Part shown: positions 10,148 through 20,365 of the stretch, in pieces
Layout: every line of letters begins with the position of its first letter
Numbering within the stretch: position 1 is the first letter of the stretch
Source: Rhodocollybia butyracea
Taxonomy: Eukaryota > Basidiomycota > Agaricomycetes > Agaricales > Omphalotaceae
Assembly: GCA_015501585.1 (NCBI GenBank)
Contig: JADNRY010000558.1
Coordinates: forward strand, 1 to 38,753
Direction: 5' to 3'
Length of the DNA stretch: 38,753 nt
The notes under the pieces: generated by a model
The model's database searches: none
Told to the model about the DNA's origin: nothing
The model's input: only the letters and a program-made list of their open reading frames with translations
Translations under genes and position numbers: made by a program

Positions 10148-10456
10148 ATCATCGATCATCGACATCCTCGAAGGTGTGTACCCCAACTTACCTATACCAC
10201 AATATTCCCTTCCCATTGACCCAGGTACCGTCTTGTTATTCAGTGAAACCGTGTATGTGCTGTTTCCTCCGTACATATCAAAGTAGTTGATCCCAAGATC
10301 ATACTTTCCGGAAGGGAACGAAATTTTTCTACTTGCGGTGGCGGTTGTAGAGTTGGTACTTGTAACGATAGTGAAATTCGATGCCGTTTCGAAAGGCGAG
10401 ACGGTATCTACTATCTTGATACGCCACGGCGATTCGGACGTGAAAAAGGCGCCCAT
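10148..10456 (-). pseudogene. GH67 alpha-glucuronidase C-terminal fragment
   Basis: About 103 minus-strand codons read SPWRI....VDTVSPFETAS, then KISFPSGKYDLGINYFDMYG followed by GNSTYTVSLNNKTV, then GKLGYTPSRMSMIDD. Fungal GH67 xylan alpha-1,2-glucuronidases end with a domain of this form (HPWRIE..., VSPFETAS, YD..VNYYDLYGG.S.W..Y.N...VG, HTPSIYLDGHSATRI). The match is from memory of the family. The catalytic (beta/alpha)8 domain is absent and the homology stops before the usual GVEPAPLDY end. It is therefore an isolated 3' fragment. Only short open frames lie upstream, none recognisable as GH67. Confidence 0.62.
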
Positions 10457-10689
10457 GATAACAAGCGCTGACGCAATTTACTTCATGATCAACTTGTACC
10501 ACCACCTTCCACATCGAAAAAGGTGTTCCACTAACTCGGTAGATGTTCCGTGGACTACTCGATGCATCTAGACTACCACGCAACGTCAGAAACCTTTAAA
10601 CTTCTCGCACTGCAAAGTTTGTACGAAACGGGCTACGACCAGCTGCAGGCTTTACCAGATTTTAGCCCCAGGGAACGGGCCACAATCCC

Positions 10690-11811
10690 AGAACCAGAAT
10701 CAGAAGAACGACCAGCTGCAGGCCTCCTCCAAGGCTGCTCTACCTCCCTCTCCCGCCCTCGCTTCTCATTCTCTCGAGCCGCCGCAGGCCACCGCTGCAC
10801 AGGAGCGCAGAAGCAATTGCAAGATTCTTGTGGTGAATGTGCGGCCCAAGGGCGATTGGAAAACGCGAAAAACCCTCATACTTAGCTTTGTGTTTCTCAT
10901 TCCGGCAAGGTACGTTTCATGGATACCCACCTCTCGTTTTAGACCCAGCTGAAAAACTCAACCCGTGAGGTACAACGACCGTCAGAGACCTGGTCCTAAA
11001 GCTTAAAGGCCTAATCTTCCAACTCTCTCTCCCTCTCACCTTCCTTCTACCGCGAACTCTAATAAAATCTCCTCGATCTAATCTCCGCGAAAACACCTAT
11101 CAAAGACGCGCCGACGCCCAGCCTCTCAATCTCCCAATCCAAGACATCCGCTTCCAGAACGTTAATTTCGCGTACAATCCGAGCCGCCCGACCTTCAGCG
11201 ACCTCAGCTTCACCATCCCCGCCAGGAAACACTGCCATCGTCGGGCCCTCGGGATGCGGAAAATCCACGATCCTAACGCTCCTCTTCAGTTTCTACGACT
11301 TCTCCTCGGAGAATATCTCCATCAGGGACCACAATATCACGCAGGCGCAGCTTGCGAGCCTGCGGCATGCCGCTGTTCCAGTGATGCATAATGACCGGTA
11401 TGGGAATTTGGAAAGGGGGGAGAGCGATGCGATGGACGCGGCGGGGAAGGCGAATGCGCATAAGGCAATATTGAATTTGCCGGAGGGATATCGGACGAAG
11501 GTTGGTGAAAGGGGGTTGAACGTTGATGATTAGTAGCGGGGAGAGGCAGAGGTTAGTGGCGTGGAGATTACAGACTTCTGCGTTGGACGCCCATACCGAG
11601 GCTGAGCTCATGAAGAACATCGATAATGCGATAATGCGCTTTTGAGGGAATTGCGCACGAGTGTATCTATTGCTCATCGGCTGAAGACCGTGGTTGAAGC
11701 AGATTTGTTTGTTGTGCTGCAGGAAGGGAGGGTTGCGGAGCAGGGAACGCATGAAATGAGGAAGGGAGGGTTGTATTTTAAGCTGTGGCAGCAGCAGCGT
11801 AGGTGGTGACG
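10690..11811 (+). pseudogene. Atm1/ABCB7-type mitochondrial ABC half-transporter, decayed copy
   Basis: Atm1 exports a glutathione-linked sulphur compound from mitochondria for cytosolic Fe-S assembly. Pieces appear in order: VNVRPKGDWKTRK (10.83-10.91 kb), equivalent to the Atm1 segment before TM1, ending at a GTACGT donor at 10910; GTTTVRDLVL....GLIFQLSLPL (from 10969), the last TM helix; TPIKDAP; VNFAYNPSRPTFSDLSFTIP (from about 11159); Walker A GPSGCGKST (11243-11269); RYGNLE; ILNLPEGYRTKVGERGL; a degraded signature SSGERQRL; TSALDAHTEAELM with Walker B lost; SIAHRL (H-loop); EQGTHE and LWQQQ. Most of the membrane domain is deleted, and there are frameshifts near 11227, after 11510 and after 11640, plus stops. 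Plainly non-functional. A shorter relative lies at the left edge of the window. Confidence 0.85.
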
Positions 11812-12759
11812 GAGTCGATTTTCCTGTACCATGTTTGACTGTGGATGCCTTTAGACCGTCTCTAGCTTGCCCTCAGTCGTTTTGTACACCCGCTTTTCGG
11901 GTCCGTCTAAGGCACTTTGACGCCCTTTTCGCGACATCGTTCATTCCACTGGCACATAAGTTCTTGATTTTTAGCTCACCCGTGAGTCACAGGGCTCTGT
12001 AGCCCTACAATGGCGCAGGGTTCTTAATATATTTTGGAAGACCGAATTGATAGGTCCCTGGGATGCTCTCCGTAATTTTGCTTTTCGATGCGTACTTTTA
12101 CAAGAGACGGGGATTACCCATACTTGGTTTGCTGTCTCCAGTGCGCCACACGTTATAATCTGGAAGAGCCGGTGGGGATTAACTTGTTTCGCTGTAGTCA
12201 TCCACGATGACCACAGAGCTTTCGATGCTTTCTTCAAAACCGCCGATAGCCATCCCTGCAACGCCGGATCTCTACATAGCTCACGTGTAAGCCAAACACC
12301 AGCTCAATCCTGCTCGATCGTCACAAAAACAACTTTTTTTTCTATAGCTACAACTCGTCGATCTCGGACTGTATAGATCCTGTTCGACTACCAAATCGCG
12401 TGTTACATAGTATACGAGCCCTTTTTCTCTCGGACAAATAATGATATCCCCGAGCTAGCTGGGAGTATTTCAAGAGTATTTTCGCAACCATGATATTGAC
12501 CCAACTGACATCCTCCGAGTCTCGATCAAGCACATTGATTCTGTCATTCACGCCCAATTCACGCCATCTTTGGTTCACTCGTTTTTGGGGATGTCATCCC
12601 AATGTTTCTAATCCCGAGGAGACGTGTTTGTCGCAGGATGAATTGGATATATATGGAATGGTGACAACGATACTGGAAAGTTGCAGAACTGGTTGCTGAG
12701 CGCTGCCAAGTCCATGCTCAGGTTTTACTCTTGATGCTGGTGCTGTCTCCAATGCTTAG
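11812..12759. other. Unassigned region with protein-like frames
   Basis: The plus strand has a frame of 109 codons at 12047-12376 and a stretch at about 12465-12605 reading FQEYFRNHDIDPTDILRVSI, followed by KHIDSVIHAQF. The minus strand is also open over part of this, so coding is not established. No family recognised. Confidence 0.3.
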
Positions 12760-13128
12760 ATGACTCGGACCAGACACCATACGGATCTGAGCCTCTCTGC
12801 GGCAGATAGGAACTGGAGACTAATCGATAATCTCGTGGCGCACAACTTCTCTACTCACGTTGAAAGTCTCATGGCGAACGACAAATCCCCCGGGACATGC
12901 TACATCTCTGCAGACCGAACCTCTAGTGGCAGAGAACTTATCATTGTTGGTAAATTACACGTTTCTCGAGGTCCTAGGAGCTTTGCACACACTGGACAGG
13001 TGCCATCGATGCCTCTAGTCAATCACCACTACAACTGCTACTCTCTTGGTTACATTTTGTATGAGATTTCCATCCCTATATCTTTCCGATCCACTTACGC
13101 CTCCGAGCTGTCATCTGTCTTAGAATAA
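12760..13128 (+). other. Small ORF, possible kinase C-lobe relic
   Basis: 122 codons from an ATG. Near the end it reads YNCYSLGYILYEISIPI, which resembles the D(V/I)YSLG..L.EI segment of protein kinase subdomain IX, as in fungal kinase-like proteins. The Asp that normally starts this motif is not there, and no catalytic loop or DFG is visible upstream. It could be a kinase relic or chance. Nothing else is recognisable. Confidence 0.25.
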
Positions 13129-13151
13129 AATTACTATAAACCGAAGCGGCT

Positions 13152-14379
13152 ATCGTCTATTGAGACCGAGAAGGGTCTGCTCTCTTAAGTAATGATCCGT
13201 AAGTCTGCCGATGCCCAGGACCCCAGAAGTTTATCCGTAAGAGCGTGAGTTGTGACTGCGACCAAGAAAAAGTGTCCCAGGCTGTTAGAACCCGACCTAG
13301 GTATATGCATAAGTACGCATATAAGCTTCAAGTAAGAAGTGGCTAATCCCCTGATGACCGGCTCGGGCATCTCGGAGTCAGCTCGGTTTTGTACTCTAAC
13401 AAACCCTCCTTAAGATAACCTGAATCAAGTACGAGTCAACTGGTATAAGTGAATAATGAAGCAGTGGGAAACGCGATGGATTACTAGCCTCTGTACTAGC
13501 CTCCACGGTACACCCTGAGTGGAACCAGGTATTACGGCCCACTATCTTTTCCCATTTCAGCGAATCGGCTTCATCAAGTCTTCATCGTCTTCATTGCCCT
13601 TGTCCACCTACTTAGTCTCTGGTACTTACACTCTGGTCACTCTGACAGACTGGCATAGTTGATGCCAATCTCGTGGATGTAGATCATCTAGTGCTTGAGG
13701 TAGCAAGGCACACAATCTCCCTGTGAAGTGACTGGTACTGTCTTGGGTGTTTGGGAGCTAGCTAAGATATAATTAGTGTCTTGATGAATGCAATAGTCCT
13801 CATGTCCCATTTGGAGCAAATTTGGAAAGAATTATGCAACCTGTGTAAACTGGAGAATATTGAGTATATGAGTGTGTTCCTGATCTAGTATGAGGCTTTC
13901 CTAACAGCTCTATTGAGATGGACGCGTGTGCCCCAGGTGCACTGCTCATAGCCTACTTTGCCACTTGCTTTCTTGCATTAAATATTGTTGGACCGCCGTA
14001 TAGTTGACATGTCTCCGAGTCTGGCCGTGCAAGGCAGTCTTTCAAAACTCATAACATCTCATAACATCGCTAGGCGTACGCCCATTGTACGCCCGTTACC
14101 TCCACGCAAAGTCAGCGCATCACGGCGACCATTCCCTTTCCTAAACACGACCACCGTGACATTGGCTCATTCCTTGGGGCCTTTCCCTATCTATAAATGC
14201 GGGATAACTGCTCAAATACCAAATAGAACTCAAAAGTACTGAGGCCCCGACTGGCGCTTAATGCATCGCGCTCAGCAGTAATGTGAATCTCATGTGAGGT
14301 ACCAGGGGTCCTAGTACATGCCGCCATCGGCATTTCTTGTTTTGAGAGCAGACCCTTCTCGGTCTTAATACAATCGTCT
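13152..14379. mobile_element. Non-autonomous TIR element, about 1.2 kb
   Basis: Terminal inverted repeats of about 26 bp with one mismatch: left 13158-13184 (TATTGAGACCGAGAAGGG...) and right 14344-14370, its reverse complement. Each arm is itself partly palindromic (AGACC...GGTCT). Both ends are flanked by the direct repeat ATCGTCT (13152-13158 and 14373-14379), a likely target duplication, though a few bases of ambiguity remain between it and the TIRs. The inside has no transposase; the longest frames are about 60-85 codons and unrecognised. A TATA-like CTATAAAT near 14190 is visible. Superfamily not assigned. Confidence 0.65.
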
Positions 14380-15112
14380 GGGAATAACGATCACCTTTTA
14401 GTCTTCGGCAACGGCGTTGCTTCAGGAACCTAAAAGGCCAACTTTTAATATGTCGAATGGCCCAATTGACTCCGCTCGGCTGTGTATGATATTGCTATCT
14501 TTTGTGGACTTGAATACTGGGTCCGTACATCGGGGTAACGGGATATGTCATGCGTCCAGTTGTGTGTGAGGAGGTCGACAGTGGCGTAGCTCTGTCCCTC
14601 ACAACTACCGTCCTGCGTTCCTTCCCTGTTATTCTACTCTGTTGTGGTCCATGGCTCCGATGATTTCTAGATATTGCCATTGATAATCGCTACTAGCCGC
14701 TGTTGATTTCCATCAAGTCGGTGGAGTGAATGATTCGAGATGGTACGCAGAGCTCAAATCAATTGTATCAATTTCATTCATCTTACGTTTGTGAGAAGCT
14801 CTTTGTCGTTTCTTTTCTACTAACATTCTTGGTATATATTTGCTCCAGGTTAAAGGTGTCTTTCCATGAGATCAAAGATGGGTTATCTCGTCATACACTA
14901 TCTATGTGAAAGTACTTGGAATTGATAGTGCAGAGCCCTAATAAGTACCGTCATGGGGCATGTGGGCATGTGGTCAGGTCATGCGAGACAATCAGACTCC
15001 TTGCTCCCATCATTCAGCGTTCTTTCCATAAAATCGGACTGAATGCGTTCATTTGACAGGTGTATATATGAATGATGGTTGTTGTGCATTCTTGTCTTGT
15101 CTTTTGCCCATC
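14380..15112. other. Upstream region of the NLR gene
   Basis: No gene recognised. Presumably holds the promoter of the downstream gene, but no core element can be assigned with confidence. Confidence 0.4.
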
Positions 15113-18100
15113 ATGTCTCAACATGTTCCAGTACAAACAGTCAGAGAACCAAGCGATAACAGGTATAAACATAGGATTTGTGACTGGTCTGGTACTCACT
15201 GATAAATGCTTCCATCTAGATTCTTTCCTGGTGCTCACAATTTTTTGATCAACGAGTCTCAGTTTGTTCAGGACAATTCCACTACTATCAATAACTACCA
15301 CCCTACAACCCCAAGTAGGTGCCTAGCTCCTCAGTATGAGGAAACTGACTTTTTTGTAGGGAAAGACATCAAGCAGAAACTTCGGGAGGAGTTGAAGTTT
15401 GTTGAAAATGCAGGAATTGATGATGATAAGATCTGCTTGCCAGACACAAGAAGAGAGATTATCAAGAATATCACCAAGTGGGTCCAACTCAAGGATGACA
15501 ACACATCCAGGACATATATACTTTGTGGGGAGGCTGGCACAGGAAAGTCTGCCATTGCCCATGCAGTTGGGAAAGAGCTACAGGAACAACAACTTCTTGT
15601 TGTGTTCTTTGCCTTCAACAGGTCATTGCTTGAGAGTAGGACACCTAGCAATGCCTTGCGCACTATTGCTTATAATCTGGGTGTTGGTGACAATGACTTT
15701 GCAGAAGGATTGTTCCAGCTTTTAAAGAAGATCCTACTATCTCAGGGAGTACAAGTATTCAAAGACAGTGGGAAAAACTCATTGTGGGACCTGCTCAAAG
15801 GGTTGACCCATCCAAACAAGTAGTCATCATATTTGATGCTTTGGATGAATCTGGTCCCCAGATGCCAGATGAGCCAAGAGATAGGCTGCTCTCAGTGTTG
15901 ATGAGTGGAAAACGTGATGTTCCATCCAATTTTCGGGTCTTTGCAACATCTAGATTGGAAAATGATGTAATAGTTTATGTGGACAAATTCATAAAAAGGG
16001 ACTCCTCTGCTAAAGTTCAGAAGATGACTGACATCAAAGGGACAGATGAAGATATATACAGATTTGTGGTGAAAAAAATGACAAGTCAGGGAGGAGGGCT
16101 AGGCATTCTAGAAGAATCCCAGTGTAGTGTCCTTGCCACAAAAGCAGAAGGGTACTTCCAATGGGCATCCACTGTTTGCAAAGAACTCCGTGGGGGTGGG
16201 AAGGGAGGCTTATCAGTCCAAATACGTTTCCAAGACTTCATGGCTACAGCCCCTGGTAGTATCAAGACCTTAACCCCCTTGATAAACTGTACATGATCAT
16301 ACTTGAAGAGTGTTTTGATGACGAGGCAATGGAAAGATACCAGGATGTGATGGGCCTTGTATTATCTGTATTTGAACCACTTTCAAGGACCTCATTGAAA
16401 AGGATTCAAATCATGTGTCCTCAGCATCAGAGTAGAAACAGAGATGGAGAGAGAAGGGATACTACTATTGATGCAGTGGTCTGTTTTCTGGGATCTCTCT
16501 TTGCTGGTGTCGATATGTTGGACACTCCAGTAAGGCCTGTGCACACATCCATCCGGGACTTTCTTTTAGATGAAGGTCGGAGTGGAAAGTTTGCAATCAA
16601 TACTTCTCAAGGGCACACTACCTTGGTATGGGGTTCACTGCACCTGATGATAAAAGATTTGCACTTCAACATGTGTAATCTGAAGAGTTCTTATGTGTTC
16701 AACTCAGAGGTGAGAGATATGAAAGAGATGATAGCCAAAGGGATTCCACTGGAGCTTGAATATGCAAGTTGTTTTTGGGATGAACATCTATCTCAAATCG
16801 AGGTGGACAAGAGTGTGGTAACTTTGTTGGAGGAATTTTGGTACAGATCCTCTCTATTTTGGTTGGAAGTCTTGAGTGTATTGCAGAGGATACATGTGGT
16901 GTCTAGAGCGATTGAAAATGTCAGGATATTTATTGGGTCAGGAGATAAGGTATGTAAGCTTGGAGTATTGAGGAGACTTTTTTTTGGCTGACCAGTATTA
17001 AGGCAAAGCAAACAAAATTGACAAGATTACAGACTCTAAGAAAGCATTTTTCTAGAGGGGCAGCAAACATTCAATACATGGAAAAACAGGTAGGATGAAT
17101 CAGGAGTGGGTAAATAAAGCAGAGCTGACAACTGGGTAACAGGATGAACAAAGCAATAGTTTCAAAACATTATTGAATGAGACTCAACAGTTTGTGAGAG
17201 TATTTGGACAGGCCATCACAGACTCTACACCACATCTTTATCTATCTGCAATACCTTTTATCCCGAAGGAATCAATTCTTCAACAGGTTTATGGTTGACA
17301 TTTTGATGGCCATATTTCATTATGTAATGGAGATAATGAAAGGTGGTCATACTTGCAAAGTGCACTGCTTGGGCATACTGCTGCAGTGCTGTCAGTTGCA
17401 TTCTCCCCAGATGGCAGAAGGATTATGTCTGGCTCTTCTGATGACTGAGTGAGAGTCTGGGATGCAGAGAGTGGGAAACCAGTGGGAAAGCCCTTGCAGG
17501 GCCATACCCAACAAGTCAACTCAGTTGCATTCTCCCCAGATGGCAGAAGGATTGTGTCTGGCTCTAATGACAAGTCAGTGAGAGTCTGGGATGTAGAGAG
17601 TGGGAAACCAGTGGGAAAGCCGTTGAAGGGTCATACTGACTTTGTCAGCTCAGTTGTATTCTCCCCAGATGGCAGAAGGATTGTGTCTGGCTCTTTGGAC
17701 AAATCTATGAGAGTCTGGGATGTAGAGAGTGGGAAACCAGTGGGAAAGCCCTTGGAGGGTCATACTGGCTCTGTCAGGTCAGTTGCATTCTCCCCAGATG
17801 GCCGAAGGATTGTGTCTGGCTCTGATGACAAGTTAGTGAGAGTTTGGGATGCAGAGAGTGGGAAACCAGTGGGGAAACCTTTGAAGGGTCATTCTGACTT
17901 TGTCAGCTCAGTTGCATTCTCCCCTGATGGCAGAAGGATTGTGTCTGGCTCTCATGACAGGACAGTGAGAGTCTGGAATGCAGAGAGTGGGAAACCAGTG
18001 GGAAAGTCCTGGTGGGGTCATAATGGCTCTGTCAGCTCAGTTGTATTCTCCCCAGATGGCAGAAGGATTGTGTCTGGCTCTCATGACAAGACCGTGAGAG

Positions 18101-18918
18101 TCTGGGATGCAGAGAGTGGGAAACAAGTGGGAAAGCCCTTGGTGGGTCATACTCATCATGTCAACTCAGTTGTATTCTCCCCAGATGGCAGAAGGATTGT
18201 GTCCTGCTCTTTTGACAAGTCAGTGAGAGTCTGGGATGCAGAGTGTGGGAAACCAGTGGGAAAGCCCTTAGAGGGTCATACTCACTCTGTCATGTCAGTT
18301 GCATTCTCCCCCAATGGCAGAACAATTGTGTCTGGCTCTGATGACATGTCAGTGAGAGTATGGGATGCAGAGAGTGGGAACCCAGTGGGAAAGCCCTTGG
18401 AGGGTCATACTGCATGTGTCAACTCAGTTGCATCCTCCAGGATTGTGGCTGGCTCTTCTGACACATCAGTGAAAATTCATGGAGCAGAGCCTTTAAAACC
18501 TTCAAATGAACACATAGACCTCATCTTGCCTACTAAACCCTCCTCATACTCCAACCAGATTCATTATGAATTACCACTCCTGGCTCCTGGCCCCAGCACC
18601 CACTTGATGATTCAAAGCTCATCAGCCCACCAAAATCTTCCAAATCCTTCCCCATCTGTGGTTACCTTGTGCTCCCACCTGGAGCATTATCTACCATTTC
18701 CACAGCTCCCTTTTTCAACTTTCCACCTTACCAATGAGGGCTGGCTTTGTGGCTCCCACTCCAAATTGTTACTTTGGATTCCTCTTCATGTTCAACAAAC
18801 ACTTCTATTGCCTCCCTTGCTGTTGGTTATATCAAATGATGAAACATTCACTCTCAATATTCAAAATTTTGTACATGGTAATGATTGGGCAAGATGCTAC
18901 AAAAAACCTACCCTCTAA
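15113..18918 (+). pseudogene. NACHT-WD40 NLR-like protein gene, disrupted
   Basis: Fungal NACHT-WD40 proteins are STAND-type switches; some control heterokaryon incompatibility. Exon 1 is 15113-15162 (MSQHVPVQTVREPSDN), intron 15163-15219 (GTATAA donor, CTGAT branch, TAG acceptor), then FFPGAHNF, a common start in mushroom NLRs. Walker A GEAGTGKS is near 15527-15550, Walker B VVIIFDALDES near 15825. HTSIRDFL and LFWLEVLSVL are usual C-terminal NACHT marks. A second intron lies at 17100-17142. FVRVFGQAITDSTPHLYLSA leads into nine WD40 units (17371-18496) and the usual tail NEGWLCG..LLLWIP and FVHGNDW..C. No N-terminal effector domain is visible. Damage: apparent 1-nt losses near 15800-15820, in the C5 run at 16274-16278 and in the T8 run at about 16978-16985; TGA at 17296-17298 and 17446-17448. 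With five breaks it is called a pseudogene, although two indels are in homopolymers. Confidence 0.88.
17371..18496 (+). repeat. WD40 array, nine units of 129 nt
   Basis: Unit starts are every 129 nt from 17371 to 18403. Consensus: GH followed by three variable residues, V, variable, SV(A/V)FSPDGRRIVSGS, variable, D, three variable, RVWD, variable, ESGKPVGKPL, variable. Framework DNA is almost identical between units, while variation is concentrated at residues 3-5, 7, 10, 23, 25-27, 32 and 43. Unit 1 holds a TGA at its residue 26 and unit 9 lacks the FSPDGR segment. Near-identity with clustered variable sites is typical of fungal incompatibility NLRs whose repeats undergo concerted evolution. 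Confidence 0.92.
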
Positions 18919-19241
18919 TATTTACTATATTCTAACACTTCCTCTGAGTAGTGTTTACCTAGTATCTGCAGTGTGGACATCTGAGTGCGGATTCCACAGT
19001 GCACACTCGGATCTCCCTTGATCATACCAATATTCATCTACCAATAATATTCCCTCAGACCTCTGGTGGAAGTCCTGGACATTCTACACCCCTGATTGAA
19101 AAATCCTGAGAGATATGAATATCCCATGAATCTGCTCCCTCCAGCTATGTCACATAAGAACAAAGATGAAATGGACCATCCTCCTAAGTAGTTTGATTAT
19201 GCCTTATTATTACCAAAATCCACATACCATGTTTGTAGTTT
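18919..19241. other. 3' flank of the NLR gene
   Basis: AT-rich non-coding sequence with no recognisable gene, running up to the target duplication of the next element. Confidence 0.5.
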
Positions 19242-20365
19242 TCCTGACCTAGGGTTTGAAGGTCCAATTCAATGGACTGCAAAAAACTGATGAATTGCAC
19301 TGAACTGAACCGCAAAATGAACTGATGATAGATGGACCGGTCCATGATTTAAACCTGGTCCAGTTCATGGTTCATCAAAATCTCAGAAAAAAAGTGAACC
19401 ACAAAGAATCAGTTTAAACCGGTCTAAACCAGTACAGCCACATAGCAAAAATAATTTAGATAAATGAGTATATTTTCTCCAATTTTGATCAATAAAATTT
19501 ATATTTTCTAATGGTCTCAAGCAATAAGCTAATACAAGACTGGAAAGACTACTCATAACCTATTGAACAGTACCATGCAACAAGTCTGAGAGCCTGACAT
19601 GATACAATACACTATCCATGGTCTGTTTTAACAGATGACCAATGACTGCCAAACCTGGAAAGCATTTCTGCATGGTAAAAGAGCAGTGTAAGGCAGCTTA
19701 GAGCATATATTGAATGTTTTATATTGTTTTATAGTAGTTTCTTACATGGTCTCACTTGTTGCATATCTAAATATCTTTCATGCATGTGCAGTTTAAATCA
19801 GTTTAAACCGGTCTGCACCAGTTTAAATTTGCACTGATTTATAGTGCTTTTCAATAATAATGACATTCCGAAAAAAAAAAAACTTTTGTCCAGCCGTTGG
19901 TCCAGACGGTCTGTTTGGCGTGGCGCCTATTTCTCTGAATCACATGGGGTGGCCGCCAAGCCAAGGTCAATATTTCTTACTATATAAGGCAATAACTGCG
20001 CACATTTGGCGCACCACCGACTGCAAAATCGTTGCAGCTATTGCCTTATATGGTAAGAAATGGTGCAACACTTACATGCCGAGGGCTGGCATGGTATGGC
20101 CATATGCCATGTGATTCAGAAAAATAGGCGCCGCGCCTACCCATCCAGTAGACGAAAATCTTTTTTTTTTTCCGCATGTCATTATTATTGAAAAGTACAA
20201 TAAACTGCATGAACCAGGATGAATTGGACCAGTGGACCAGTGCAATCAGTGCAGGTCCATGGTTCATACAGATTTAGGTTTTTTATGGACCGGTCCAATT
20301 CATGATTCATTGAATTTTTGGTAAATAAACTGAATTGGATTGGACCTTCAAACCCTATCCTGACC
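19242..20365. mobile_element. hAT-like non-autonomous element with 8-bp TSD
   Basis: Element 19250-20357 (1108 bp). Ends are inverted copies of TAGGGTTTGAAGGTCCAAT. Both sides carry the identical 8-bp direct repeat TCCTGACC (19242-19249 and 20358-20365). An 8-bp duplication is the hAT hallmark. Subterminal regions repeat GGACCGGTCC and TTTAAACCGGTCT motifs (near 19335, 19410, 19800, 20285), as expected for transposase binding sites. No transposase is encoded. A long palindrome is nested near the right end. Confidence 0.85.
19848..20194. repeat. Long imperfect palindrome (fold-back) within the hAT-like element
   Basis: About 347 bp, of which most can pair with itself. The outer arms begin TTTTCAATAATAATGACAT on both strands, then A/T homopolymers, then GGCGCCTATTTCTCTGAATC, then TTCTTACTATATAAGGCAAT, with a centre near 20020. 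Pairing also continues a little outside. It may be a separate nested MITE or the fold-back core of the host element. Small frames inside are not genes. Confidence 0.75.

Noticed and set aside
11273..11752. 159-codon minus-strand frame
   Set aside because: Lies opposite the Atm1 relic, whose plus-strand motifs (Walker A, H-loop) are clear; no motif on the minus strand.
17289..17573. Minus-strand frame across the WD40 units
   Set aside because: It repeats with the 129-nt unit and is an antisense shadow of the WD40 frame.
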